64,000 bases of DNA, from contig NZ_CP104205.1 in assembly GCF_025244665.1 (NCBI RefSeq), positions 992,001 through 1,056,000 of the forward strand, read 5' to 3'. Position 1 is the stretch's first letter, and the number at the start of each line of letters is the position of its first letter. A program made the position numbers and the translations under genes. Under the pieces are notes generated by a model, which searched no databases, had not been told where the DNA came from, and worked only from the letters and a program-made list of their open reading frames with translations. Origin of the DNA: Maribacter litopenaei (GTDB taxonomy: Bacteria > Bacteroidota > Bacteroidia > Flavobacteriales > Flavobacteriaceae). Of this stretch, positions 51,742 to 62,280 are shown piece after piece.

Positions 51742-52077
51742 ATGAGAAAATTAAGTTTAGTTTTTGTAGCAGCTTTGCTATTCGCAACAGGTAATGTTTT
51801 AGCCAACGACACAGAAGGTGTTGAACCTGCCAAAAGCCTTTCGGGTCAAATTACCAAAATGTTGGAAAATAATTCCTTTTCTGATATAGAATCGGATTTA
51901 ACAGCCCAAGTTAGGTTTACCTTGAACAGTGAAGGAGAAATAGTAGTCCTTTCCGTGGATACTGAATCAGTAAATCCGGAGAGATTTGTGAAAGGTAGAC
52001 TGAACTATCAAAAAGTAGACATTTCCAATGTAGAGGAAGGGAAGCTTTATACCGTTCCTGTTAGAATTGCCTCTTAA
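51742..52077 (+). CDS. Small secreted protein of unknown function
   Basis: A 111-residue protein with a signal peptide (residues 1-21, cleavage near VLANDT). The mature part has an amphipathic helix followed by three beta strands (AQVRFTLNSEGEIVVLSVDTES), reminiscent of the C-terminal domain of TonB-like energy transducers (FTLNSEGEIVVLSV), but shorter and without a TonB anchor. It stands alone, with a long leader and its own terminator. Role not known. Confidence 0.65.
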   Translation: MRKLSLVFVAALLFATGNVLANDTEGVEPAKSLSGQITKMLENNSFSDIESDLTAQVRFTLNSEGEIVVLSVDTESVNPERFVKGRLNYQKVDISNVEEGKLYTVPVRIAS

Positions 52078-52096
52078 CCATACAGAAAACGTACAG

Positions 52097-52131
52097 AAAA
52101 TCCTGATTCTTTAGAGTCAGGATTTTTTTTT
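52097..52131 (+). terminator. Terminator after the small secreted protein
   Basis: AAAATCCTGA / TCAGGATTTT stem, ten-base loop, then eight or more T. It overlaps the 3' end of the convergent DUF1456 gene. Confidence 0.85.
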
Positions 52132-52479
52132 GTTCTTGTATTTTCCGTGGCTCAAGTTCTTGTCTACGTTTTGGAGCTGTTTTTTTTTGAAACTTTTGGA
52201 TTTGTCAAAATTTTTCTGTGGTTCCTTTTTCAAAAGGACCTCACCCGGATTTTTAGGGTTTTCCTTAGTGCCTCGCATATATATAACTAATCCGTTCAGA
52301 AAATTTCTAAGTATCTGGTCGCCACATTCCATATAGTTGGGATGGTCTTCCTTTCTAAAAAAAGCTCCTAGCTCACTTTTGGAGATTTTAAAATCTACCA
52401 GTGCTAAAATTTCTACTATTTCGTCATCCCGCAACTTTAGGGCAACTCTCAACTTCTTAAAAATATCGTTGTTGGTCAT
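52117..52479 (-). CDS. DUF1456 (YehS-type) protein
   Basis: A 120-residue protein with two copies of the DUF1456 helical unit: NNDIFKKLRVALKLRDDEIVEILALVDFKISKSELGAFFRKEDHPNYMECGDQILRNFLNGLVIYMRG. The basic C-terminal tail (Lys/Gln-rich) is disordered. Its function is unknown. The frame is intact, and a CCAGA complement near 52314 is unaltered. It converges with the preceding gene across a shared terminator. Confidence 0.85.
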   Translation of the reverse strand: MTNNDIFKKLRVALKLRDDEIVEILALVDFKISKSELGAFFRKEDHPNYMECGDQILRNFLNGLVIYMRGTKENPKNPGEVLLKKEPQKNFDKSKSFKKKQLQNVDKNLSHGKYKNKKKS

Positions 52480-52663
52480 TTGTTTAAAATTTAATGCAAG
52501 TTATCATTATTATTCTTAAGCACTGTCCTATTTGGAATAGTGACTTTGAACGATGATTAAGATATTCTCAATTGTTAAATAACTGTTTTTCATGCACTAG
52601 GCAATACTATTATTTCAATTTTAATGTTATCTCCATAGACGTAATTGGGTAAAGGAAAGTTCT

Positions 52664-53032
52664 ATGAACACCTTAAAGGAAAAATTAAGTATTCTTTCGG
52701 AAATGATTGCATTTGCAAGGATAGATAATACCTTGAAGCAATCTGAATATGATTTTCTTTTCAATGTGGCCCAAAGCCTGGAAATAAGTAAGAAAGAATT
52801 TGATGCTTTGTTTCAAAAAGAAGTAGAACATGTTATTCCCCGATCTCAAGCAGATAGATTGATCCAATTTAATCGTCTTATATTATTGATGAATATAGAC
52901 AATAACAATAACCTAAAAGAAATAGAACGATTACACGACATAGGCTTAAGGATGGGATTGCCGCCATCGGCGATTGAACAGGTTCTGTCAATCATGCATA
53001 AGTATCCCAATAAAATAGTCCCCCCGAAGTAA
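52664..53032 (+). CDS. TerB-like helical protein
   Basis: A 122-residue, all-helical cytoplasmic protein: MIAFARIDNTLKQSEYDFLFNVAQSLEISKKEFDALF fits the N-terminal half of a TerB/DjlA-like domain with its acidic metal-binding pattern, and IERLHDIGLRMGLPPSAIEQVL the second half. The assignment is by pattern only. It converges with DUF2254, whose stop is 28 bases away. Confidence 0.65.
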   Translation: MNTLKEKLSILSEMIAFARIDNTLKQSEYDFLFNVAQSLEISKKEFDALFQKEVEHVIPRSQADRLIQFNRLILLMNIDNNNNLKEIERLHDIGLRMGLPPSAIEQVLSIMHKYPNKIVPPK

Positions 53033-53060
53033 TCATTAATATTTTTAAGGCGCATTACAA

Positions 53061-54329
53061 TTAAGACCAAGAATGAAACCCGTCTTTTAGTCGGGTAAGG
53101 TCCCTTTCATTTTGTATCAACCTCTTTATATCATTTTCTAAATTGTCGGTCTCTACTCGGATAGCGTCGGTTTGCTCCGAATTTACGGTTCTTTGACTTA
53201 ACAGTGTTAGCATGTACAATAGTTTGCGTGTGACCATGACATCATGAGTGCAATAAGGCCTATAGGTGGCAAGAACATTGTATAAAACCTCTGGAAAAGT
53301 GCTTCTTTTTATTTGTACTCGGTTATTTCCCTTTTTATCGGATACATACTCAAAATCCTTAATGCGTAGCAGAAATGTAAATAGTTCCGTCAAATAGTCT
53401 ATACTGTTCAGGGCCGTTCCAGGATCATTTATTCCAGGTGACATGGCTTTTATCCCAATTTCGGAGATTTGCCTAAAACCATAAATATAATTATCGCCGG
53501 TAAGCTCTTCATTAGATATGATCAAAGACTTTAAAATCTTCTTTTTTAGTTTTTCGGAAACAGGTTTACTGACCATTATTCCCTCTTCATCACAAAGAAC
53601 AAATTGTCCCTTCTTGATATTTAGAGTAATTTTCAGTTCATTTTCAAGACATATCCCCAATAAATCATCCTTTAGAATACCTTGAAAATATCCTGTGGTA
53701 CCTAACTCTAATGCTGTCCAGTTTTTAATAGGTGTAAATTCATTTGAAGTCTCTTTTTCTGCTTCGATGGTGTTTGCTAATCGCTCCTTTGTTCTTGAAT
53801 GAATGGAATATAGAATGGTGCTCACCTGTATCGATTGGGATATGTGATGAATGAAATAAATAAATGAAGCCAAACAAATGACCGTAAGAATAATAGCAAT
53901 CAATACAGAAAACCCTGGAGTCTGATAAGTAGCATCGGTTGGCTCTATCGATACAAGAATGAATATATTATAAAGTATAACCGCAATGTAAAGTCCTAGA
54001 ACAATTTGATGTTTCTCGTCCGAAATGATTCCCGGAAGCACCCTTGGGGAAAAATTGCTGGAGGCTTGGTTCAGCAGAATCATTACCATAGAGAAACTAA
54101 AAACCATTAACGAAATCAACCCTCCGATCAATGTGCTTAATAGGGTTCTTGCGGTTTCGGTATTATCTATTACGAGCCCCGGGGCAATTTCCATTAAATA
54201 TTTTGATACGTGCCTCTGCTCCAAATAAATAAAAATAAAAGCTACCAATATGCCCGTAATGGAAATAATGGTCGGGTAAAAAGCAATCTTGCTCCTTACC
54301 CTGTAAAAAATGTTCTTTAATCTATTCAT
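53061..54329 (-). CDS. DUF2254 family membrane protein
   Basis: A 422-residue inner-membrane protein. Four membrane helices lie in the N-terminal 180 residues (IISITGILVAFIFIYLE; LLSTLIGGLISLMVFSFSMVMILL; VLGLYIAVILYNIFILV; VLIAIILTVICLASFIYFIHHI), with the conserved SPRVLPGI segment between helices 2 and 3, then a large cytoplasmic domain containing IGIKAMSPGINDPGTALNSIDYL. The family is widespread and uncharacterised. The frame is intact. Confidence 0.88.
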   Translation of the reverse strand: MNRLKNIFYRVRSKIAFYPTIISITGILVAFIFIYLEQRHVSKYLMEIAPGLVIDNTETARTLLSTLIGGLISLMVFSFSMVMILLNQASSNFSPRVLPGIISDEKHQIVLGLYIAVILYNIFILVSIEPTDATYQTPGFSVLIAIILTVICLASFIYFIHHISQSIQVSTILYSIHSRTKERLANTIEAEKETSNEFTPIKNWTALELGTTGYFQGILKDDLLGICLENELKITLNIKKGQFVLCDEEGIMVSKPVSEKLKKKILKSLIISNEELTGDNYIYGFRQISEIGIKAMSPGINDPGTALNSIDYLTELFTFLLRIKDFEYVSDKKGNNRVQIKRSTFPEVLYNVLATYRPYCTHDVMVTRKLLYMLTLLSQRTVNSEQTDAIRVETDNLENDIKRLIQNERDLTRLKDGFHSWS

Positions 54330-54412
54330 AAACTGTACTTTCTAAAGCTAATATGAAGTGGGTCAGTTTTCTATTTAAAACGCAATATAAATGAACTCAA
54401 ACGCTATATTGA

Positions 54413-54461
54413 GACATAATGTCACTAAACAAAGTAAAAATTAGGACATATTGACACAAAA
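54413..54461 (+). promoter_or_regulatory. Two 17-bp direct repeats before the Hsp20 gene
   Basis: GACATAATGTCACTAAA at 54413-54429 and GACATATTGACACAAAA at 54445-54461 agree at 14 of 17 positions and are spaced 32 bp, about three helical turns. They lie about 70 bp before the start codon and suit a transcription factor binding on one face of DNA. Confidence 0.5.
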
Positions 54462-54528
54462 ATATTGATGGTATAAGATTTGTCTCTTGGTAAGCGTAAT
54501 AAAGTTTAATCAAAAAAAATACATAGTT

Positions 54529-54954
54529 ATGAGTTTAATCAAAAGAAATGACGTACTGTTTCCTTCACTAATGAACGAAATTTTCAAACCTGATTGGTTT
54601 GGTGGTATGGAAAACTATAACGGAAATGTTCCTGCTGTTAACATTAAAGAAAGCGAAACCGGTTTTGAGCTTGAATTATCGGTTCCAGGTAGAAAAAAGG
54701 AGGACTTTAATATTGAGATAGACGATAGTCTATTAACAATATCCTCTGAGGTGAAGACCGAAAATGAAACCAAGGAAGAGAATTATACGAGAAGGGAGTT
54801 CGGTTTTTCTTCTTTCAAAAGGTCGTTCACGCTACCGGAGTCCGTTGATGAGGATAAAATTGATGCTTCATATGAAAATGGCATCTTGAGGTTTACATTA
54901 CCAAAAAGGGAAGAGGCGTTACCTAAGCCTAAAAGAATGATTGAATTGTCTTAA
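54529..54954 (+). CDS. Small heat-shock protein (Hsp20/alpha-crystallin family)
   Basis: A 141-residue ATP-independent holdase. The alpha-crystallin domain spans about residues 38-130 (PAVNIKESETGFELELSVPGRKKEDFNIEIDDSLLTISSE), with the usual A-x-x-x-G-V-L class signature as SYENGILRFTLPK, and an IxI-like end is weak. ATG 54529 is preferred over upstream in-frame codons because it gives the typical MSLIKRNDVLFPSLMNE start. A terminator follows. Confidence 0.93.
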   Translation: MSLIKRNDVLFPSLMNEIFKPDWFGGMENYNGNVPAVNIKESETGFELELSVPGRKKEDFNIEIDDSLLTISSEVKTENETKEENYTRREFGFSSFKRSFTLPESVDEDKIDASYENGILRFTLPKREEALPKPKRMIELS

Positions 54955-55011
54955 AAGAATTGTGTAATCCTTCAATGGATTTCATGATGTTTGGTTGAGT
55001 TGGTTAGTTAG

Positions 55012-55043
55012 AAAGTGTCCTGAGAAATTGGGGCACTTTTTTA
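55012..55043 (+). terminator. Terminator after the Hsp20 gene
   Basis: AAAGTGTCC pairs with GGGCACTTT (one G-U pair), ten-base loop, followed by a T-run. Confidence 0.72.
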
Positions 55044-55093
55044 TAGGTCTTCTTGAGATTTACTAAAGCTAGAGACTACAACCATGGGCTAAA

Positions 55094-56617
55094 CTAATCC
55101 AGTTTCTCTGTAAGAATGGCCAAACAGCTCATTATACCTTCCTTATAATTCCCCAAACGTAAATTCTCATTGGGATCATGAATGGCATTATCGGGATTTG
55201 GAATACGAATGGATACTGCCGGTATTTCCAAAGTTTTAATGAATGGCGCAATGGGTTGCGAACCTCCGGTGGTACGCATATTTACTATATTCTCTCCAAA
55301 AACTTTATTCATTGCCCTATTTAGGAACTCTCCAATTGGACTGTCCATATCCGTTCTAAAGGGCTGTGACCCCAAACGATAATTAAAAGATGCCAATTTT
55401 GGAAATTGGGCCCTCTCTTCATTTGTGGGAATGGAATCTACTAGATGGTATCCGAAATTTGAGATATGGTCTTTTAAAAGTTCCACCTGCCGAGTTCCGG
55501 GCGTTTCGGGTACTAACCGCATATCAATTTCAATGATTACGTCAGAAGGTATAATGGTCCGTACCTCTTTTTCTACCCAGGCAGCCCTAAGTCCTCTAAT
55601 GTTTAAGGATGGATACTGTAATGATTCTTGATAGTTGGGTGCCACTTTATCGGCGCTGGCAATTCCCAGGTTAATCAAGGTGCTATCTAAATTTTCGGGA
55701 ATGGCGTCTAAACTTTTCTTGTCCATAGAGGTTAGTTGCACGCCATCGTAAAATCCGGGAATGGTTACTTTTCCGGTATCATCTTTCATACTGGCTATGA
55801 GACGTGATGCCTCAAAGACTGGATTAGGGGCAAAGTTTCCATACTGTCCGCTATGTAGCCCATATTTTGGTCCAAAAATCCTTATACTGGCTGTTGCTAT
55901 TCCTCTTGCTCCATAGGTTAGTGTAGGCAAGTTGGACAAATGTCGTGTGCCATCCATAATAAACAACATCTCGGCATCCAGTAATTCCCTATTATCCAAA
56001 ACCGCTTTGGGAAGATCTGGAGACCCCAATTCTTCCTGGAAATCCATGATAACCTTGATATTAAATTCAGGTTCGATGTTTATGGAATGAAGAATCTGAA
56101 GTGCGGATATCAAAGACATAGCTGGCCCTTTAGAGTCAGAAGATGAACGGGCAAAAATTCTCCAGTCCGGATCTATTTTTTGATTGATTTTTTCAAATTC
56201 GATAATCTCCCATTGACCGTTTATTTTTTCTTTTAGAATCGGTCTAAATGGACTAGGCTGAAACCATTTTGTGGTATCCACTGGTTGTCCATCGATTTGT
56301 AAATAGAAAAATACGGATTTACTTTTTTTCCGATATATTTTTTCAGCGAATAGGAGGGGGGCTCCTTCTGTATGTATGACCTGAGTCTTGAACTTTAATG
56401 CCGAAAAAAGACTATCGCACCAAGACAGATTTACAGCAATTTGTTCGGGAAAATTACCATCATTTGGAAGTGTTAAAAATTGTCGTAAATTGGAAACTGA
56501 TTCAACGAAATTTTCATCTGTCATTGCTTCAATTTTTTCGGCCGATAAAGTTTGCGACCAGCTTTTCTGAACAAATAGACAGCTGATAAAAACTGACAAA
56601 AAAATACACTTTTTCAT
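55094..56617 (-). CDS. Secreted M20-family hydrolase with an altered metal-site His
   Basis: A 507-residue protein with a signal peptide (FVQKSWSQ). The M20 catalytic frame is readable: the first motif LQIDGQPVD (usually GHxDxxP), then RSSSDSKGP, FQEELGSPD (catalytic and ligand Glu pair), a MDGTRH segment and a C-terminal TTGGSQPIAPF. A dimerisation domain lies between residues 235 and 400. The His of the first metal-binding motif is Gln here; whether that is normal for this subfamily is not certain. The frame is intact. Predicted to cleave peptides or amides in the periplasm. Confidence 0.85.
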   Translation of the reverse strand: MKKCIFLSVFISCLFVQKSWSQTLSAEKIEAMTDENFVESVSNLRQFLTLPNDGNFPEQIAVNLSWCDSLFSALKFKTQVIHTEGAPLLFAEKIYRKKSKSVFFYLQIDGQPVDTTKWFQPSPFRPILKEKINGQWEIIEFEKINQKIDPDWRIFARSSSDSKGPAMSLISALQILHSINIEPEFNIKVIMDFQEELGSPDLPKAVLDNRELLDAEMLFIMDGTRHLSNLPTLTYGARGIATASIRIFGPKYGLHSGQYGNFAPNPVFEASRLIASMKDDTGKVTIPGFYDGVQLTSMDKKSLDAIPENLDSTLINLGIASADKVAPNYQESLQYPSLNIRGLRAAWVEKEVRTIIPSDVIIEIDMRLVPETPGTRQVELLKDHISNFGYHLVDSIPTNEERAQFPKLASFNYRLGSQPFRTDMDSPIGEFLNRAMNKVFGENIVNMRTTGGSQPIAPFIKTLEIPAVSIRIPNPDNAIHDPNENLRLGNYKEGIMSCLAILTEKLD

Positions 56618-56752
56618 TTATAATAAAAGGAAATATAGGTTTTTAGACTTATCTAAAAATTATTATTATTCATTGATTATCAGTATTTTTATATACTATT
56701 ATATGAATTGATTATTCAATAGGGTATTATTTAAAGAGATTTTATATTTCCT

Positions 56753-58744
56753 TTAAGTTTCTTGCTCCTGAAGCGCCTTGATTTCATCCCTAAGTTTAGC
56801 GGCTTGCATAAAATCCAACTCCTTTGCTGCCTTTTCCATCGCCTTTCTTTTTTCTCTAATGAGCTTATCTAATTGATCTTTTGTGATGTATTCCAAGTCA
56901 GGTTCCGCAGCCCTTAATTCTTCTTTTTGAAAGTGGTAAGTGGAGACAGAATTTTTAGAAAGTACACTGTCCAAATTTTTGTTGAGGGCCTTGGGAGTAA
57001 TGTTGTTTTCTGTGTTGTAATTGATTTGTTTTTCCCGACGATAATTTGTTTCATCAATGGTTTTTTGCATGCTCTCTGTGATCTTATCGGCATACATAAT
57101 TGCCTTTCCGTTTAGGTTTCGGCAGCTCTACCAACGGTCTGAGTCAACGATCTATTATTACGTAAAAATCCTTCCTTGTCCGCATCCAAGATAGCAACCA
57201 AAGAAACCTCTCGGAAGATCTAATCCCTCCCTAAGGAGATTGACCCCAATCAGCACATCAAAAATTCCCTTTCTAAGATCTTGCATAATCTCTACACGCT
57301 CCAAGGTATCCACGTCACTATGGATATATCTACATCGAACACTAATTCGATCTAAATACTTTGCAAGTTCCTCTGCCATCCTTTTGGTAAGCGTGGTAAC
57401 CAATATCCGTTCATCGCGTTCTACTCGTTGATGGATTTCTTCCACTAGATCATCAATCTGATTCAGGCTGGGACGCACCTCAATAATAGGGTCCAACAAT
57501 CCCGTGGGACGTATGACCTGCTCTACGTACACACCTTGACTTAGCTGCAATTCGTAATCCGCTGGCGTGGCACTAACATAAATGACTTGGTTTTGTAAAG
57601 CCTCGAACTCTTCGAATTTTAGGGGTCTGTTATCCATGGCTGCAGGCAGTCTAAAACCATAGTCCACCAGATTGACTTTTCTAGAACGGTCCCCTCCATA
57701 CATTGCATGTACTTGCGGAACGGTAACATGACTCTCATCGATGACCATTAGATAATCATCTCGGAAAATAGTCCAACAAGCAGAAGGGTCTTGTTCCCGG
57801 TTTTCTGCCGTCCAGATATCTAGAATAGTTTTCTATACCTGAGCAGTAGCCTAATTCCCGAATCATTTCCAAGTCAAAATTGGTCCTTTCCTCCAACCTT
57901 TTGGCCTCAAGAGGTTTGCCTATTTCCTTGAAATACTCAATTTGCTTCACCAAATCATCCTGTATTTCATGAATGGCGTTTTGCAATACATCTTGAGAAG
58001 TCACAAACATATTGGCGGGGTAGATATTCAGATTTTCGTATATCTCCAATACGTTGTTATTAAATGGGTCGAAGGCTTCTATTTCCTCAATTTCATCCCC
58101 AAAAAAATGAATCCTAAAAGCATGATCCGCATAACTAGGAAATACATCTACCACATCTCCTTTGACCCTGAAATTCCCATTTCTGAAATCTCCCGTTGTT
58201 CGGAATAAAGGCTTTGTACCAATTGATGAAGAAACTTTGTTCCGGATATGACCTGGTCTTTTTTGATCGAGATAACATTCTTTTGAAACTCGATCGGGTT
58301 TCCAATTCCATAGAGACAGGAAACGGAGGCCACAACCAATACATCCCTTCTTCCTGACAATAGGGAAGAAGTGGCACTTAGCCTAAGTTTTTCAATATCC
58401 TCGTTTATGGATAGGTCTTTTTCAATATAAACACCGCTAGTTGGGATGTATGCCTCCGGTTGATAATAATCGTAATAGGAAACAAAATATTCTATGGCAT
58501 TTTTTGGAAAAAATTGTTTGAATTCTGAATATAGTTGTGCCGCCGGAGTTTTGTTATGGGCCAAAACCAAGGTGGGTCGCTGTACCCCTTCAATAACATT
58601 CGCAATAGTAAATGTCTTTCCTGATCCCGTAACACCTAATAGGGTTTGATACTTTTCACCGTCCTTGATTCCGCTGGATAATTGTTTTATAGCGTTAGGC
58701 TGATCTCCAGTGGGATTAAATTCTGATACTACATTAAATTTCAT
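56753..58744 (-). CDS. uvrB: Excinuclease ABC subunit B (four frameshifts)
   Basis: Damage-verifying helicase-like subunit of nucleotide excision repair. Walker A is GVTGSGKT (about residues 38-45), the beta-hairpin region [13 protein letters not shown], helicase motifs [13 protein letters not shown] and [10 protein letters not shown], and the C-terminal UVR domain [28 protein letters not shown]. The four breaks (58200-58203, 57759-57764, 57209-57214, 57119-57122) all fit CCAGA/TCTGG and sum to zero, giving 663 residues. A fifth motif copy near 57811 is intact. An essential-type repair gene with four breaks argues strongly for sequence error. Confidence 0.96.
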
Positions 58745-58849
58745 GAACTAAAAGTACGAAAGACAATTTCTTTTGTTGACGGAAGGAGTACAATTCTTAC
58801 TCGGTATTTAATTTTTTCTCGGATAACATGGAATGACTTAGTAATCATT

Positions 58850-60309
58850 TCAGCGTTTAAGTGTAAAGTGCCCCTTTATTTCCTTTTTGTTAAAGGAAAT
58901 GGCTCTGAACCAATAATCCGAAGCAGGCATAAGCCTTCCGTTAAAAATCCCATTCCATCCTACCGATTTTGGATCTATTTGGGCAATGAAGTTCCCATAC
59001 CTATCAAATATATGGATGACTTCGACCGAAATCTCGCTCGAGTTGTTTGGGTTCCTATACTGCCAATAGTCATTATAACCATCTCCATTTGGAGTAAAAA
59101 AAGAAGGGAAGTCCTGAAGTGATAATTCCTTTTCTATAAGCCGCTCGGTAATGCCACAACCAAGCCTGTCTTTTACAAATACCTTTCTTTCCCCAGGTTT
59201 GACATTTGTAAATACAGGACTGTCTTGAAAATTCTTATCGGGACTATCTAGGGCATATTCAAACTCTCCTAATTCTTCAACCCTTACAGTTATCGTGAGC
59301 CCGCTATTTCCTCTAGTTATGATTACATCTTCTATGATTGGCACTATGGAATTTACTACTTGAAAATTCTTAGATACGGGACACTCTATAGTTCCGCCAA
59401 ATTCATTTATGGTGTTGTAAAGTTCCAAACGATATTGTCCAACTTTTTCATATTTTAATTCGGGTGCCTCTGAAATTATGGTTTCGCTTCCATCGGCCTC
59501 AATGAATATCCATCGATATCCCCTAGCTGGATTGTTAGATTTAAGAATTCCAAATGGTTCGTTTTCACATAAGGCCACCTTATCGGGAATTGAAATTATT
59601 GGGTAGTCGAATTCTTGGCAGCTAACTGTTGGTACCCCTGTGGTAAAGCTTTCTTCCAAACATCCGCTCGCCGAACCATTTTCATTTAGTGGTATTATTA
59701 AAACAAAATACTCTTGATTGAGTTCCAAATTTTCATCTAATCCATAGAAAATTGTATTTCCTGTTAGTTCATTTTCAACAATGTCATAAATACCAGGGGA
59801 GGTTCCAATTGAAATTCTGTAATCGGTTGCCCCTGGGGCATATTCCCATTTAAGATTGGTGTTTACCCGTACCCCCGTTTCATTATTTTGGGGATTGGCT
59901 AGCCTTGTACATTCGGAGGAGTGGTAATGGTTTCCGTAGTGAAAATTTTTAACGGGCACACTTTAATTGGGGCATCCGGAAGAAATAAACTTATAGTGAC
60001 ATATACCACAGTGTTCGAAGGTAAACCCACCTCAGGTTGGTAGAAATTATTGAGACCGGAAGATCTTCTGTTTATAATTTCCCCACCACCTGGCGTGGTT
60101 CCAAGGGATACAAGGTAACCAATGATGCCATCAACGGCTGTCCACTCTATTAGGTTATCCACGGGTACATCGGTAGCACCGTCAAGTGGAGAAATAAGTG
60201 TTGGGCATTCTTGGGCATTTCCCTTTAATGTGAGAAAACTAATCACGATAAATAATAAAGGGATAATCCTTTTCCTCACAGCAATTGGTTTTTTGTCGAA
60301 ATAAAGCAT
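58850..60309 (-). CDS. T9SS type-B sorting-domain surface protein (one frameshift)
   Basis: A 486-residue secreted protein after repair. The signal peptide ends near GNAQ, followed by two fibronectin-like repeats of the pattern CPTLISPLDGATDVPVDNLIEWTAVDGIIGYLVSLGTTPG and CTRLANPQNNETGVRVNTNLKWEYAPGATDYRISIGTSPG. The C-terminus is the CHU_C/type-B sorting domain: FFTPNGDGYNDYWQYRNP, then HIFDRYGNFIAQIDPKSVGWNGIFNGRLMPASDYWF. It is exported by type IX secretion and attached to the surface. Lesion at 59913-59916 (TCGG; coding CCGA for CCAGA, Pro-Pro-Glu-Cys). Ligand unknown. Confidence 0.9.
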
Positions 60310-60536
60310 GTATTCATTGAAGCTTTCTTTTCGTCAAAATACCAAGGACTTTTTTTCTTCTTGCCCAATCCAAACCAAATGCTATACGATGTATAGCAGA
60401 TTGACTGTATCCGACGATTTTCATAGCGTATTGATAAACAACACAATATAATTAAAAAAGAATTTTGTCTGTGCTAATAAGTGTTAAATAGCTGATATCG
60501 ACGACTAAATTCTAAAGCTATGAAGGTCCGAGCTTT

Positions 60537-61370
60537 TTATAAATCGCGCTTTTTGAGCAAAATATAGGATAGGTATATGAATATTGCCGTCCAAGCAATG
60601 ACAATAATAAATTCATACCAATGAACTTGGTAATTCAATCCGATTTCCTCTCCAACTTGATTTGCTACAGTCTGAACAGCTTCAAGCCGTGCAAAAGGCT
60701 GTTTTATCAAATTGAACATGGATTGCAGAGGGAAAAAGCCCATAATCGTGTCCGTAGTATCTCCATCAAATAACTTCCAACGAATCAATCCTCTTATAAT
60801 ACCCTCCAATATTTGCCATAGGATTAAAAATCCTAAAGCAAAGGCTGAACGCTTCACGAGTATTCCCAAAAAAAGGCAGAATGAGAAAAAACCCATTAAC
60901 TTAAAAAAGAACGCCGCTAGAAATTCCAAATCTGAAAATATAATGGACAACTCATCGTAATCAGAATATATAAGTCCTAATATCAAGGACACCACAAATA
61001 CAAATAGAGTTGAGATTACAGAAAAGGATACGACCGTCAAAAATTTTGAGAGTATGAATTCTTTTTTGGAAAGTCCATCAATGAGGTTCTGCTTGATGGT
61101 TTTATTGCTGTATTCGTTGGACATCATTGACACTATGACGATGGCCAAGAACAGTTTAAAAAAGGCGGTAACAAACGTGTTGAAGTGCCATATATATGGA
61201 AAGTTAAATATTCCAATCTCTGCCAAATGAAACTTAACAGGACCAATATCGAACTTAATGGCAGCCACCAATGCTATAGATGTTAGGATGAAAAAATAGG
61301 AAATAATAAGCACCTTGCTTGCCCTATTGTTCCATAGCTTGATGAACTCTATTTGTAATAATCGTATCAT
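60537..61370 (-). CDS. ABC-2 type permease
   Basis: A 277-residue inner-membrane protein with six helices (residues 20-38, 62-82, 104-130, 142-160, 165-185, 250-272). It is the membrane half of the exporter whose ATPase lies 8 bases upstream on the same strand. The conserved LIDGLSKKEFILSKFLTV loop sits between helices 2 and 3. The frame is intact. The 228 bases after its stop up to the sorting-domain gene hold no gene. Confidence 0.85.
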   Translation of the reverse strand: MIRLLQIEFIKLWNNRASKVLIISYFFILTSIALVAAIKFDIGPVKFHLAEIGIFNFPYIWHFNTFVTAFFKLFLAIVIVSMMSNEYSNKTIKQNLIDGLSKKEFILSKFLTVVSFSVISTLFVFVVSLILGLIYSDYDELSIIFSDLEFLAAFFFKLMGFFSFCLFLGILVKRSAFALGFLILWQILEGIIRGLIRWKLFDGDTTDTIMGFFPLQSMFNLIKQPFARLEAVQTVANQVGEEIGLNYQVHWYEFIIVIAWTAIFIYLSYILLKKRDL

Positions 61371-61378
61371 GATTTTGG

Positions 61379-62280
61379 CTAGTTTGATTGATTTTTGGTG
61401 AGTGTCAGGAATTGTTCCTCAAGACTTTCCTTCCTTTTTACGAGATGGGATAATACTATGCCATTTTTAAAAAGGGATTCGTTCAAGGTCTTAGCATCCA
61501 TTTCTTCGGAGAGGAATGCGGTAATCAATCCATTTTCATATTTTATCTCGCCAAAATTTGGATTGGATTTAAGGGTAATGGCCAATTTTTCCATGTCATT
61601 GGATTTCAATTCAAAGAAGCCATGGCTAGCCATCATACCATCGACTAGTCCGAATATAATTTCTCTCCTTTTCTTAGGATAATCACATGGCTACATACCT
61701 TTTCTACCTCGTCCAATAGGTGGGAAGCCAATAAAATAGTTGTTCCCTGCGATGCAATTTTTTTTATGATTTCCCTAATTTGATGGATTCCTTGTGGATC
61801 TAATCCATTGGTTGGTTCATCTAGAATAAGAATTTCAGGGTCATTAAGAAGGGCGGAGGCAATGGCCAAACGCTGTTTCATACCTAGTGAATAGGTTCTA
61901 AACTTACTATTCTTTCGGTCTAATAGCCCCACTAACTCAAGTTTCTCATCAATTTTATCGGCACCAACTTCCTTGATTTTACAAACCAGTTTTAAATTCT
62001 GAACGGCCGTCATGTATGGGTAGAAATTGGGACGTTCTATAATGGCGCCTACTTTTTTCAAAGCCTCATGGGTCGAAGTATTACCATCGAACCAATAAAA
62101 GTCCCCACTGGTTTTGTTTACAACGTTCAGAACAATACCCAAGGTGGTGGATTTTCCACTTCCATTGGATCCAAGAATGCCATAAACATTACCTTTTTCT
62201 ATGGAAAAGGATAAATCCTTTACAGCGGTTAAATAGCCAAATTTTTTGGTGAGGTTGTTTACGGTAAGAATAGTGCTCAA
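61379..62280 (-). CDS. ABC transporter ATP-binding protein (one frameshift)
   Basis: The ATPase of the exporter encoded with the downstream permease. Walker A is GSNGSGKST, the signature region is YSLGMKQRLAIA and Walker B is ILILDEPTNGLD. The C-terminal extra domain (FFELKSNDMEKLAITLKSNPNFGEIKYENGLITAFLSEEM to EEQFLTLTK) is usual in this class. The break at 61650-61653 (CCGA on the plus strand; coding TCGG for TCTGG, Tyr-Ser-Gly-Leu-Val-Asp-Gly) is repaired to 300 residues. Substrate unknown. Confidence 0.9.

Noticed and set aside
54445-54466. A sigma-54 (-24/-12) promoter before Hsp20
   Set aside because: TGACAC and TTGAT are present but with the wrong spacing and without the required GG and GC dinucleotides.
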